DNA from: Adiantum capillus-veneris
Lineage: Eukaryota; Streptophyta; Polypodiopsida; Polypodiales; Pteridaceae
Reading direction: 5' to 3'
Assembly: GCA_014529385.2 (NCBI GenBank)
Contig: CM043969.1
Location: forward strand, 12,112,648 to 12,176,647
Length of the DNA stretch: 64,000 bases
Part shown: positions 10,387-21,200 of the stretch, in pieces
How the letters are laid out: each line of letters starts with the position of its first letter
How positions within the stretch are numbered: the first letter of the stretch is position 1
Program-made: the position numbers and the translations under genes
Notes under the pieces: model-generated
The model's database searches: none
What the model was told of the DNA's origin: nothing
Seen by the model: the letters and a program-made list of their open reading frames with translations, nothing else

Positions 10387-10624
10387 TTGTGTCTACTGCT
10401 GTGTAGGAAAAGGGAAGGGCGTGAAGACTAACACCTGAGAACGTGAATAGAGTCCAAATGAGAACTCCACTGCAGGGCTATACAAGCGAGCCTTTCGAGG
10501 CGGGGGGGGGGGGGAGGCGGGGGGGGGGGCTAAAGGAGCGTGAGGGATGGGGCGTGAGGAAATGAGGGGGCAGGGCATGTGGGGACAGTGGGCAGCGAAC
10601 GAAGGGGGGAGTTCTGGTGAGCAT

Positions 10625-10661
<37 letters not shown>

Positions 10662-10835
10662 GTGCGGGGCAGCAGGCTAGATAGCGCGCAAGCTGGGTGC
10701 AGCACAACAGCGCGCGGAACAGGGATAGCGCGCAGGTAGGGGACGCGAAGGTGGAGGGGGAAGAGGAGAACAATGGCGAGAGGGGGGGGGGGGGGAGCGT
10801 ACGGGAGCAGCAGCGCACCAAAATTTTGAGAGAAA
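10387..10835. repeat. G-rich low-complexity tract with a 35-G run
   Basis: Long G runs on the plus strand include an unbroken run of 35 G at 10625-10659 and runs of 10 or more near 10501-10530 and 10785-10795. On the LINE strand this is a C-rich 5' leader just upstream of ORF1. The apparent proline-rich minus-strand frames here are products of the C runs. Confidence 0.8.
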
Positions 10836-11150
10836 GCTGTTCTTTCTGACAATGAACAGAGCGAATCAGGTATCTCCTTGCCGATTGAAATGATGCCAGC
10901 AGGTGAATTTCAGCCATTGTATCGAATTGCGTTGAATGTGCAGGATGATAAGCTTCCAATTCTTCCAGTTACAGTGTATGGGGAAGTATCAATGGCTCAT
11001 AGCCCCAAATCAGAGGATTTTTTGGACCCTTCTGGCTTTTTTTTCTACTTGTGTAACGCCGCAGTGCAGGATTAGGGGGTGTGTCATTTGATGAAGGCTA
11101 GTTCTCTGTTATTGCGTATGTGGATGGTAAGGAATTGCTTGGTAAAGTGC
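10836..11150 (+). pseudogene. Chloroplast-type peptidyl-prolyl isomerase fragment (CYP26/CYP37-like)
   Basis: The plus frame reads LPIEMMPAGEFQPLYRIAL, LPVTVYGEVSMAHS and EDFLDPSGFFFYL. After a one-base frame slip near 11050 it continues RRSAGLGGVSFDEG, a stop, FSVIAYVDGKELLGKVPL. The order VTVYGxVxMAHS, FFFYL, GLGGxSFDEGQFSVxGY and GKELLG is, from memory, that of thylakoid-lumen cyclophilin-type isomerases such as CYP26-2 and CYP37. The stop falls on the Gln of DEGQFSV. No upstream exon is seen, so this is a host gene fragment, possibly carried by a transposable element. The family assignment rests on motif memory only. Confidence 0.55.
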
Positions 11151-11461
11151 CTCTCTAGCATAGTCATGCAGACACGTAGAGATGCCACACCCTTATTGAA
11201 ACACGCCTAGGTCATGAGGGCTAGTAGTGACAACACTTTCTCTTGAGTGACAGATAGCTTCATTTTTTTGCTATAGATACATTGTCCCTTATTTTGAGTG
11301 TATTAGTATAGGAGAAGTTTCTTTTCGCAATCCAGTATCTTCTCTCACCAAGACAATGAGTGGTACAGTGTCACTTGCAGGCAGCTACAGTTACAGTTAT
11401 AGTTGATCCTAGTTCACACAGTTCACATTGGGTGGGCTCTTGTCGTCAGGCAGTGACACGT
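11151..11461. other. No recognisable feature
   Basis: Flank between the isomerase fragment and the gypsy 5' LTR. No coding block or repeat was recognised. Confidence 0.4.
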
Positions 11462-12296
11462 TGTCATGCCGCTCCACTTCCATGATGGGAAAAAGAGCAA
11501 AGAATTGCAAGTTAAGCTTCTTTGAAGCCTACACATTTACTAAGGGCTTGTTAACATGCCAAGTTTTATGGTTAATGTATGCTATATGCGGTTTTAAAGG
11601 GCCAACAGATGCCTCGATGATGCTAAATAGGATTATTCTTGAGGTGATCATAGAAGGGAGATTATGATTTAGAACTGCAGTGCTTGAAGTGCTCTAGTGG
11701 CCTATCTTTACGGCTCGTTGATTGGAGCTACGGTAAAAAAGTTATGGCAGTTTGAAGTTTGAGTCAATTACAGATCCGTATCGGATTGGGAAACTGCATA
11801 GAAACGAAATGAATGCATAGGCCTGAAGTGCTCACTTTGTGGAGCACGTCGGTCTTTTCAGATTATTGATCGAAGTTCCGATTGCCAAGATATTGGCCGT
11901 TAAAGATTCACCGGGGATTGGTTCCGTACCAGTCTGGTCTGCTTGGTTAGTGTGTCATCTGGGAATTTTACAGCCTCATCAAGGTTTGTATGTGTTCTAT
12001 GCAGCTTGAGAAGTCTATAGGAATTCACAGCTTGCCAATCGAAGTCCGGAGCTGAAAGATATTAATGCTCGAAGTTGGTGATGACGACGAATGATGAGGT
12101 ACCAAATGGCTTTCAACATATTTTGCAGCTTCAATTAGTGGGTCACAGATGGTAGTGGTAAGAAGAATTTAAAACGGTGCCTCTCGGGACACATTGGGTG
12201 CGAAGAATGCCCAACACGGCCGCAGCAAGGAGTTGTAGGCTATTTTCGCCTAGTACGAAGGGAATACCTTCCGGTAAATGTAGTCGCCGCTTCAAA
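11462..12296 (+). repeat. 5' LTR of the gypsy element
   Basis: Begins TGTCATGCCGCTCCACTTCC. It aligns along its length with 18985-19790 with scattered substitutions and small indels (for example an extra GCAGTGATGTGG in the 3' copy). Similarity ends near CGGTAAATGTAGTCGCC. Confidence 0.8.
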
Positions 12297-13735
12297 AGAG
12301 CTTGGTGCAGCTACTTGAGGATTCAACAGGTGAATTGGGTATAACATTTGAGTGGAAGCTGGTTTCTGAAGTAGTTAACACTAGTTCTGTAATTGGACAC
12401 TTAAGTGTCCTGAAACACTAAAGTGTCGTGTTTTTCTACCATGTTTTGGCAATTTATTTGTCAAGCTAGAAAGAAGTTTTTTACACCTTGCTTCTACCAT
12501 AGACTGGTTATGAGGGAAAGAAAACACTGGATTTTTCTCCATATCAAAATACAATCTGTATGCAGAGAATTCTCGTAAGTTTTAAGACATAAATTTTAGT
12601 AAAATTTCAAGCTGTTTTTTTAAAAAAATCATAAAATTATTATATCTTTTTGTAGAGATGCCATTTTTTATGTTTATAAAAGCCAAGTGTTAGCATTTAG
12701 TGTTACAAAACAATGGAATGCACTTCAAAGATAAGTTTTCAAGTCACATGTAATCTATAGACATAATTTCATACTTGAGCACGTGCTGAATAAGAGCATA
12801 ATTTTGGTCTTCCAAAGGTCCCCTCATGAAATTGTTACTATTCTAGTGCAGTTTGATAACTACAAATGACTTTATATGTTTAAACCAAGAAACTACGTAT
12901 TTTTTGGGTTCCCTAACTCAAGTAAATCTCGTTGCTTGAACTCTATCTTGAATTTTTTATCGTGCAAAAAATCTTAAAAATCTTGAGTTCTCCATAATAA
13001 CATTGAAACCAAGGTTTTAGGCACCCCACTTGTGTATGTACCACGTACTTTGATATATTTAGTTGATCTACATGGAAAGTTTGATATTATTTGAGGTTTT
13101 GAATGCTTAGTCTCAATAATGAAAATATGAAAGTTTTTTCTTATGTAGTTTTGAATATTTAAAATGATCCAATACTTGTTGCATACCAAAGCCCTTCTAC
13201 TTGCCACCTTGCATGCTCAATGGAAAGGGCATGCAAAATTTATCACTTTCTAAAACTCACAAATATATCAAAATCATATTTTTCTTTGTATAGAACAATA
13301 TGCTTGAAATGACCATATCAAACACATGGAACATTCCATCATTTTATATACTTCAAACTCAATTTTTTTGCACATGAAACTTTCAATTATCTATAGCAAA
13401 ATTGTGGAAGAGTCACCGAAAATTTTCTACAAGGTCGCTTCATTTTTTCTTGAGCTTATAAAGGCGATTTCTTCAGAGCGTCAATCGCAGTCTTACGAGG
13501 GTCCACTTGATGAGTATAGTTCTTGATCATGATAGATTCTAAAATGCAAGGTTATATTTTTAAAAGACGCTCTAGCTAACATATTTAAGCATATCAAGAG
13601 GGTTTTCTTAAATAAACCGTCTAGTGCAAGTAGCATTTAATTTAAATTTGTTAAAAAATGACATTTAAAGTGTCCTGTTTTGGTATCAAACTAGTGTTAA
13701 CATGATTGTAAAGCGGAATATGAGGGTGGATAAGC
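12297..13735. other. AT-rich leader of the gypsy element
   Basis: About 1.4 kb of AT-rich sequence lies between the 5' LTR and the first recognisable gag codons. No tRNA-complementary primer site was found right after the LTR, and no open frame here shows a domain. It may include inserted or rearranged sequence. Confidence 0.45.
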
Positions 13736-14483
13736 TGATTGTGGTTGATCCCATGGAGACAACGGATGAATAAATTAAGGAAAAGTCAGCCTCTTGGAAA
13801 CAGAAATTAGAGGAGCATATTCTTGACGAGCTGATCAAAGGTATACAAGAGTTAGATCTAAATTTGAAAGCAATTAATCCTGAAGGGGTAGGCACCAAGG
13901 ATTCCACTTTAGAGCCTAGGAAACGACCTCCACGCAAGGATTGGGATGACCACTGCATGTGGTGTGATAGTAAAGATCATGAACGCAAAGACTGTGAAGA
14001 TTTTGATGAAGCTTACAAGGAAAATGTGGTCTTTTGGAAAGACGAGAATATTCATCTCAAAGCAATAGGTGAGCCGCTCCTCTTGAATTTTGGGAGGGGT
14101 GGTATGAAGAAGCTAGCGGAGGAGATACAACATAATGTTGCTATGGTAGAAGCAGCTACATATGGGTTGCAGGTAACAATAATGCAGATGATGAAGGTGC
14201 AAGAACTAAAGGTAATTTGTGGCCCTATGCTTTGAAGACTGTAGAAGCAGGGAAGGTGACTCATGGAAAATTATGTCAGGTTGGAAATTGCACGAGGAAA
14301 ACTACAAGATGGGCAAATCCAGTAGATTCACTTTCAGTGTATGCATTTATTGCCAGGTCTCAAGCTAATGAAGCCATACTAGAAGAGAAGCACAAAAGAG
14401 ATAAGGATATTGCAAAACATCAACAAGGGCAACAAGATCTAGCGGTAAGCAAGATGAAGGGTCTGTTCCCAAACCTACTCTAG
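13736..14483 (+). pseudogene. gypsy gag C-terminal region with zinc knuckle
   Basis: The frame 13864-14235 carries HCMWCDSKDHERKDCEDF, a CX2CX4HX4C zinc knuckle typical of retroelement nucleocapsid. Upstream, acidic coiled-coil-like sequence around 13740-13860 is probably gag in the same reading direction. A frame change near 14220 leads into 14217-14483. Gag packages element RNA. The N-terminal capsid part is not recognisable. Confidence 0.65.
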
Positions 14484-14485
14484 AA

Positions 14486-15420
14486 GTGTTAATGGAAGAG
14501 GCGTCGAAAGATAAAAAGCAGGGTAAGCCCAAGGGACCTTCCTATAAGCTGAAATCAGACATTGAGTTGGCTACAGATCTAAAGAAGGTTTTTGAAGAGT
14601 GCATTCTCAATAGAAAAGTGGAGCTCACGTTGGGTGACATCTTGGGAATTGCCAAGCGGGAGTTTCATGAGGAGATTATTGACATTATCAAGAGGAAACA
14701 TCAAATACCAAGTGAGCACGAACCTGATGCGGTTAAAAGCCAAATGATCCATCATATTGAGTCAATTTTGGATGCTTATGAAGAGGAATTTGAAGATGAA
14801 AAGTTAAAGGCTATGGTGGTTTCAAATCCAGTCATATCTGAGGTAAGGCATGTTCATTTTAATGATGATGGAGATTAGGAAGCTGTGCCGAGGAGTCACT
14901 TTTCTAGGACTCATTGGACAAGAGCAACGACAAAAACCATTGTGAAGCTTGGGGACATTGAACAGCTAGTTTTAGCACTTGTGGACCATGGGTCAGAAAA
15001 CGATTGGCAAAGAGCTTGCATAAGAAAGGAAAATGGCTTATTGATGTTGATCATGGTTGGCAGATTTGAGTTGCCAATATGCTTCCAGGGGATCTTTATG
15101 GTGCATGTGCAAATGTTAAGGTAACAATTGGGGATGTTTGTGATGCACAATTTTTTTTTATACAGGAGCATTCGTCCTATCCACTTATACTGGGAGAACC
15201 CTACATTATGGCTATGCATGGAAACAAAGGTGTTAGATGATGGCTTGGCCTATGCAAGGATCCAAAGCAGGGATAGTAAAAGGGCTGTTCAATTTTTGAT
15301 AGTGTGTGTAAAACATGCCAGAAACACAGATAGCCTACGTGATCATCCACTGCCGAAGATACACAAAGAGTTCAAAGAACACAGGTTTTCACAGGATTTT
15401 CTTGGAATGCCACTATAAGG
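14486..15420 (+). pseudogene. gypsy protease region
   Basis: GPSYKLKSDIELATDLKKVF followed by KVELTLGDILGIAKREFHEE resembles the linker before the protease in fungal-like gypsy polyproteins. The protease itself starts near LVLALVDHGSE (about 14960), with DHG in the place of the usual DTG/DSG. It continues through several frame slips (MLPGDLYGACANVKVT and YPLILGEPY in alternate frames) to 15420. It would cleave the polyprotein. Frame is broken at least three times. Confidence 0.6.
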
Positions 15421-15483
15421 TAGGACTATGGTGGTACGGAGGTGGGAAAGCTCTGACAAAGAGAGACTTTCTCTTTAGGGGTT

Positions 15484-17292
15484 TTGGGATTAACATATGA
15501 GGGTTCGATGTCATACAAGAAGTTTGATGAGCTACCTAAAAAAGAAAAGCAATATGTGTCAAGTATTCAAAGTGAATTGCAGGGATGTGGTGTGCTTGAA
15601 CCAAATGATGTGATTTCAAGGATCTTTGAAGAGGTCTCTTATGTGGATACTATGTCAGAGCTAGAAAAGATCATGCAATACAAGTTACAAAGTGGAACTG
15701 ACATAGTTAAAGTACATTCAATGGATATGTATAAAGAATTGGATTTATATGAAGCACTTACACATATAAAGGAGGATCTGGGTGAAGCAGTTGAAGTCCA
15801 GGTAGAGACAAAGTATAAATCTGCTACAAAGAAGGTGAGGCCGGTGGCTACACCTCTTCCAGAAGGAAGTGATGGAGTAATGGAGAAAGATTCTCACGAG
15901 CCTATACTGAGAGATCCAAAACACATTGGCCATAAGTTTACTGAAGAGACATTGAAGCAGCTAAAAATTAGAGAGGAGGATTTTCTTATTGAAGAGGAGA
16001 TCAAATGCTTTCAAGAGATGCTTGGGATCATTGGTAAAGCCTTTGCTTTTGAGAGTGGTGAAATTGGGTGTGAAGACCCAAATGTTGTTTCTCCTATGGT
16101 TATATTTACTGTTCCTCATATGCCATGGAGTTTATGCCCTATTCCGGTACCCAAAGCTCATTGATTTGTTAAATGAGAAGATAAGGATGGGAGTTTTAGA
16201 ACCATCATGCACACCATACTCTAATCAGTGGTTTACTATTCCAAAGAAGAATGGTACTCTAAGGTTCATTCAGGATATGCAGCCAGTCAATAAGGTAACA
16301 ATCCGCAATGTGGGTACATGTCCAATAATGGACGAGTTTGCTGAAGCCTTTGTAGGGAGATCCATCTACTCTATGGGTGATCTTTACTCAAGATATGATC
16401 AGTTTTTGCTCGCTTTGGAGAGCAGGGATCTTACTACAATGCGTACACCTCTCGGTTTAGTAAGGATGTGCACTCTACCACAGGGTGCTACTAACTCTGT
16501 AGCTCATATGAAAAATGGTTTGAATAAAGTGCTAAGGGATTTTATTCCTCATGTTACTATGCCTTTCATCAATGGTTTACCGATCAAGGGATGTGAAGAA
16601 GGGTTTAAAGATGAGGTAAAAGACTAGAGGGGGTACCGACAATTTTTTCCCAGCATATTGCTGACTGTGATGCCATTTTATCTAGGCTTGAAGAAGTTAA
16701 CTTGACACTTTCAGGGCCAAAATCAATTTTTCGTGCTAAAGAGGTTTTAATTGTGGGTCATATGTGTGGCCCAGATGGAAGACGACCAAGTCCGGCTAAG
16801 GTTGAAGCTATACAGAAGATGAAAGAAACATGCACATTTGTCATAGAGGTTTGGAGATTTTTGGGTGCATGTGTATTTTATCGTATTTGGTTGCCGCACT
16901 TTGCTCATGTTGCAGAGGCACTTTACCAATTGCTAAGGAAGGGTAAAAGGTTTGTATGGGAAGAAGCTCATACAATGGCCATCAGAAAATTGAAAACAAT
17001 GCTTCTCGAGGCTCCTACCTTGAGAAAGGTTGACTATAAGTGTGGAAGGCCAGTGATCTTAACCGTTGACACTAGCCCGACAAGTATTGGTTGGGCTAGG
17101 GCTATAGGTCAAGATGATGAGGATGGTCACAGGTATGCAGTCCGGTTTGGAGCAAAAGTTCTTAATGCTCGTCAAAGACGTTACCCACAAGCTAAGAGAG
17201 AACTTTGGGGAGTTGCTACTACATTGAGGTCTGACAACGAATATTTTATAGGTGGTTCAGTTGTAGTAGAGACAAATTGTTACCATTGGTAG
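15484..17292 (+). pseudogene. gypsy reverse transcriptase and RNase H
   Basis: After an N-terminal linker, the RT (about 16100-16620) has KLIDLLNEKIRMGVLEPS, NGTLRFIQDMQPVNKVTIRN, YDQFLLALESRDLTTMRTPL and LPQGATNS. The catalytic box, FIDD in relatives, reads FING here (about 16565-16580), so both Asp are lost. A frame slip near 16160 and a stop near 16625 break it. The thumb/RNase H part (16702-17292) shows GPDGRRPSPAKVEAIQKM, FLGACVFYRIWLPHFA, TVDTSPTSIGWARAIGQ and RYPQAKRELWGV. The domain order places the element in Ty3/gypsy. Confidence 0.85.
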
Positions 17293-18801
17293 GGATGATT
17301 GCAAACTGTACTACTCCGGACATTGCAATGCTGCGATGGATAGCCTTTATTAAGTCTCTTAACCTAGATTTTTGTCACATTGCAGGCAGAGATAACCTTG
17401 TAGCAGATATGTTGTCAACGGCCAGATATGAAGATGAAGAGGAGATGCTTACCACTAGTGATGATGTGGGCTTAAAGTTCTACACCTCTTCTCATTTACA
17501 TGCAAGTTGTGGTACTCATGCTTGTGTTTTTGAAGTCTTTTCTGAAGATATGTATGTTGGAGAATGGCTTTTGATCGGCTGTTACCTAAGCACTCTTACC
17601 AGGCAAGAGGGATGGAGTGATCAAGAGTATAAGAGGGTTAGAAAGAAGGCTTATGACTACTTTTTAAAGGATGGTCATCTATGGAAGCAGCCGAAGCGTT
17701 CAAGAGGGGTACCGCAACGGGTTGTTTGTGATAAAGCAACTCAATAGGAGGTGATTAAAGAGTTTCATGAAAGCTTATGGGCCGGACACAAAGGGGTATG
17801 GGCAAACTTTTGTCAAAATTAAGGACCGCTATTAGTGAAAGGGAATGTACAAAGATGTTTCTCAATTTGTGGAGACATGCTTAGTATGCCAGCAATATTC
17901 TAATGTACGGCATCAAGACGGATTACATCCTACTTATCCACTAGCTATGCATTACAAGTGGGTAGTAGATTTGATTACAATGCCAGTGGGTGTTTGTCAG
18001 ATGAGGTATATTGTTTTTGCTAGAGAAGATCTCACTAATCAGGTTGAAGGAAGAGATTTGAGTACAAAGGCTACAAGTGTTGTATGTAAATTTTTGTTTG
18101 AAGATGTAATTTCCAGGTATGGCTGTGTTGGCAAAATCACTACTAACAGAGGAGAGATGGATGTAGATGAAGCTCGTGAGTTCTTTTCTTGTCTAGGCAT
18201 CAAATTGGCTCTTACTATGACATACAATCTAGAGGGTAATGGGAAAAGTGAAAGAGGGCATCCACCTATTGTTAAGGCTTTAGCAAAGGCGTGCCAAGGA
18301 CATATTGGTGATTGGCCTAAGATGCTACCTTTTGCTTTATGGGTTGATCGCACTACGCATAGTTCAGTTACATGTTATATGCCATTTGAATCGATGCATG
18401 GGTAGAAACCCATTATGCCTACAGAGGAGGCAATCATGTCTTGGACTATAATGCCATGGGAAGCAGATATGTTTACAGAAGATTTGCTCGCTTTACGTAT
18501 TCGCCAACTTGAGAGGCGTCAAGAAGATATTGAGCAAGCCAAAGAAAAGCTCAAGGAGGCAAGGTTGAAGAATAAAGCAGCATTTGATGAGAAGCATAGG
18601 CTACGGCCTTATGATATCAAGGATGGAGATTGGGTACTTGTTTATGATAGTAGCCTGGAAAACCAATACTTTGCTATGAGGAAGATGGTCAAGCAGTGGT
18701 TTGGACCATATGTAGTACTTCATGTTTATGACAATGCAACATATAAACGATGTGAGCTCGATGGCACTGAGCTTAGAGTGCCTATTTTGCAGGGAAATTG
18801 A
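17293..18801 (+). pseudogene. gypsy RNase H end and integrase
   Basis: 17310-17430 has LRWIAFIKSLNLDFCHIAGR, the end of RNase H. The integrase follows with ETCLVCQQYSN near 17870 (zinc-binding CxxC), KWVVDLITMPVG (first catalytic Asp) and VISRYGCVGKITTNRGEMD. Asn stands where relatives have the second Asp (TDRGE). SERGHPP follows with the region of the catalytic Glu. 18415-18801 is the integrase C-terminus (RPYDIKDGDWVLVYDSSL, MVKQWFGPYVVLHV), ending LDGTELRVPI. No chromodomain is evident. Stops at 17745 and 18405 break it. Confidence 0.8.
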
Positions 18802-18972
18802 TCAAACTGTTTAAGAAACGGGAAGGTGAGTTTAGTATTGAGAATGAAATCTTAATCAATAGCCAAGGGATGATGATGATATGTATGCATCGGACAATGT
18901 GTCTGATGAAGCTTTTGATGATGCAAATTAAAAGGGAAGACGATTGGCACACGCCAAAGGATGTGCAGGTTT

Positions 18973-18984
18973 AGAGGGGGTGGA
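18973..18984 (+). other. Polypurine tract of the gypsy element
   Basis: AGAGGGGGTGGA lies immediately before TGTCATGCC of the 3' LTR, the expected place for plus-strand DNA priming. It supports the LTR boundary at 18985. Confidence 0.75.
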
Positions 18985-19790
18985 TGTCATGCCACTCCGC
19001 TTCCATGATGGGAAAAAGAGCAAAGAATTGCAAGTTAAGCTTCTTTGAAGACTACACATTTACTAAGCAGTGATGTGGGCTTGTTAACATGCCAAGTTTT
19101 ATAGTTAATGTATGCTAGATGCGGTTATAAAGGGCCAACAGATTGATGATGCTAAAAAGGAGTATGTTTGAGGTGATCACTGATGGGAGATTATGATCTA
19201 GAATTGCAGTGCTTGAAGTGCTCTATCGGCCTGGCAATTTGAAGTTTGAGTCAATTGTAGATTGGTACCAGATTGGGTAACTGCAATAGCTGAGGAGACA
19301 TAAATAAAATGAACGCATGGGCCTGAAGTGATCACTTTGTGGGGCGCGTCGGTCTTTTCAGATTAGTGATCGGAGTTTCGATTGCCAAGGTTTTAGCCAT
19401 TAAAGATTCACTAGGGATCGGTTCCACACCAGTCTGCTCCGCTTGGTCGGTGTGCCATCAGGGAATTTTACAGCCTCAGCAAGGTTTGTATGTGTTCTAT
19501 GCAGCTTGAGAAGTCTGTAGGAATTTATAGCTTGCCAATCGGAGTCTGGAGCTGAAAGATATTAATGTTGGAAGTCGGTGACGAAGACGAATGATGAGGT
19601 ACCAGATGGCTTTCAGCAGATTTGGCAGCTTCAGTTGGTGGGCCACAGAAGGTAGTGGCAAGAAGAATTTAAAACGGTGCCTCTCGGGGCGCATTGGGTG
19701 CGGGGAATGCCCAGCACATCTGCAGCAAGGAGCTGTGGGCTATTTTCACCGAGTAGGAAGGGAATACCTTCCAGTAAATGCAGTCGCCTA
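18985..19790 (+). repeat. 3' LTR of the gypsy element
   Basis: Begins TGTCATGCCACTCCGCTTCC and matches 11462-12296. Similarity ends near CAGTAAATGCAGTCGCC. The last 50 bp or so also read in frame with the PPR-like peptide that follows, so the true boundary is uncertain by tens of bases. Confidence 0.75.
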
Positions 19791-20200
19791 TGCTTGCGTC
19801 TTAAGGCATGTGGCATTATTTGAGATGTTGGGCAACAAAATTCACGATAATATTGTTAATCAAGGACTGCTGGGTAAAATGTTGTGCCTTGCAATATATT
19901 GGCCAATGCGTATATCCAATGTGGTGCCATTACGAAAGCACATAAAGTTCTTGATGAGATTTCAATGCAAAACGTCGTCTATTGGAAAACATTGATTAGG
20001 GGATATGCCCATTATGGTGTGACAAGGAAGAGCCTTTGGATTTGTTAACCAAATGCGAAGGGAAGATATTTCTCCAATGCATTCGCTTGTGCTCTCACCT
20101 TGCCGGCTCGGGGCTATCAGAGAACTATGTGGTGCTATGTAACTTTAGCCTTAAACAAAGTGCATGCCAAATGGGAGGCCCTTTGAGGGCCGCCCATGAA
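19738..20200 (+). pseudogene. Pentatricopeptide repeat (PPR) protein fragment
   Basis: In changing frames the plus strand reads REYLPVNAVAYACVL, NKIHDNIVNQGLLGK, LANAYIQCGAITKAHKVLDE, QNVVYWKTLIRGYAHYG and an EEPLDLL-like string. These are successive PPR helices of the plant PLS class (usual form: VxYACVLKACG, GxxIHDxIVxQGLLxK, NALxxMYxxCGxxxxAxxVLDE, NVVxWxxLIxGYAxxG). Such proteins bind organelle RNA. At least three frame shifts and internal stops make it dead. It directly abuts the gypsy 3' LTR. Confidence 0.75.
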
Positions 20201-20229
20201 CTTAAAGGCAATGTCCGTCCATGAACTTA

Positions 20230-21200
20230 AAAAGACTGGCCGCCCGTTTGAAAAGCAAGGCATGTGTGTGTGAAGGGGAAAAAATTAGGAAAAAAAAAGA
20301 TGGCGTACAGCGCGAGCAGAGTCAAGATGCGCAAGGAGGGGGAGAATGAGTGGTGTTGGGAGCTGTGAAGCTCGGATGAGATCGCATCAGAAGAAAGAAA
20401 CACACGGCAGCCCCTAGCGCTCAGTTTTGGTGGCACTCTTGTGCAATTCTGTGCTGACGGGATTTCGAGCCTGTAACGTCATCATTTTTTGGTTCACACG
20501 CCTTAGCAACGACGACGCCGTCGTTGCGAAAGGCTTTAAAAAAAAAGGGTAAGCATATAAGGGGAGAAGGAGAAGAAGGTAATGGAGATAGGGTAACGAA
20601 CGAAGAAATAGAAGGTGAAGGCAAGGAAGGCGGAGCTCGATGGCGAAGGTAACGGGAGCTCGGCAAGGAGGAAGAAGAAGGCTTGACAAAGGGAGCTCGG
20701 CTTGGCGAACGAGAGTCGGAGCTCGGCAAGGCGACACGAAGAAAAGAGAAGGCTTTGGCGAAGGAGTTGGAGCTCGGCTTGGCAAGGAAGTGGCTCGCTC
20801 TTTCTCTCTCGCGCGCTCTCACTCGATTTCTCTCTCTGGCTTTTGACCTTGGTGAAGCGAGGAAAAAGGAGAAGAAGAAGCTCGAGAAGTTCTCTCTCTC
20901 TTTCTTTCTCTTTGTTAGCACATGAGTCAAGCAAGGTTGGGCTCTCACTTGATCTCTCTCTGGCTCTCAACGTTGGTGAAGCGAGGAAGGCGGAGAAGAA
21001 GAAGCTCGAGAGTTCTCTCTCTCTCGCAACCGTGAAGCAACAAAGGGAAGCAAGCTGAGATGTCATAATTGGCAAGAAAAGGGAGCAGTAAGCAAGAAGG
21101 AGAGAGGATAACCTCTCTCTACTGTATTTGGGAAATACAAGGGCACTAGGCAGGGAATTTTTGCCAGATGCTTTTTTCCTAATTAGCTTCAAAAGGCTCT
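20230..21200. repeat. Ser/Arg-rich low-complexity region with 120-bp tandem repeat
   Basis: GAGCTCGGC-type purine-rich segments recur through 20630-20790. A unit of about 120 bp occurs twice (about 20810-20925 and 20935-21040), each with a CTCTCACT-GAT-TCTCTCTCTGGC segment, TTGGTGAAGCGAGGAA, GGAGAAGAAGAAGCTCGAGA and TTCTCTCTCTCT. Open frames on both strands here are compositional. It may be part of an unrecognised LTR. Confidence 0.6.

Larger units (their letters stand above)
4838..10850 (-). mobile_element. LINE family 1 copy 1 (L1-type, ORF1 + ORF2)
   Basis: Read right to left there is a C-rich leader (G-rich on plus), ORF1 from 10386, ORF2 from 8575 and a long post-RT tail down to about 4838. 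The block order (DUF4283-like ORF1 with zinc knuckle, AP-type endonuclease, reverse transcriptase) is that of plant L1-clade non-LTR retrotransposons. The left end stops inside the family tail: the second copy at 57.5-62.6 kb continues further, so this copy is 3'-truncated or cut by other DNA. I saw no poly-A tail or target duplication. Confidence 0.8.
11462..19790 (+). mobile_element. Ty3/gypsy LTR retrotransposon, full-structure but dead
   Basis: Two similar LTRs (about 11462-12296 and 18985-19790, both starting TGTCATGCC) enclose gag, protease, RT, RNase H and integrase in that order, which is the Ty3/gypsy order. A polypurine tract precedes the 3' LTR. Stops and frameshifts split the polyprotein, and catalytic residues of both RT and integrase are lost. 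I could not find a clear target duplication or tRNA primer site. Confidence 0.85.

Noticed and set aside
10393-10959. Proline-rich minus-strand ORFs
   Set aside because: They are translations of poly-C runs in the LINE leader, without domain or codon structure.
20421-21192. Long Ser/Arg-rich ORFs on both strands
   Set aside because: Open frames exist on both strands because of purine/pyrimidine bias and TCTCTC repeats. No domain.
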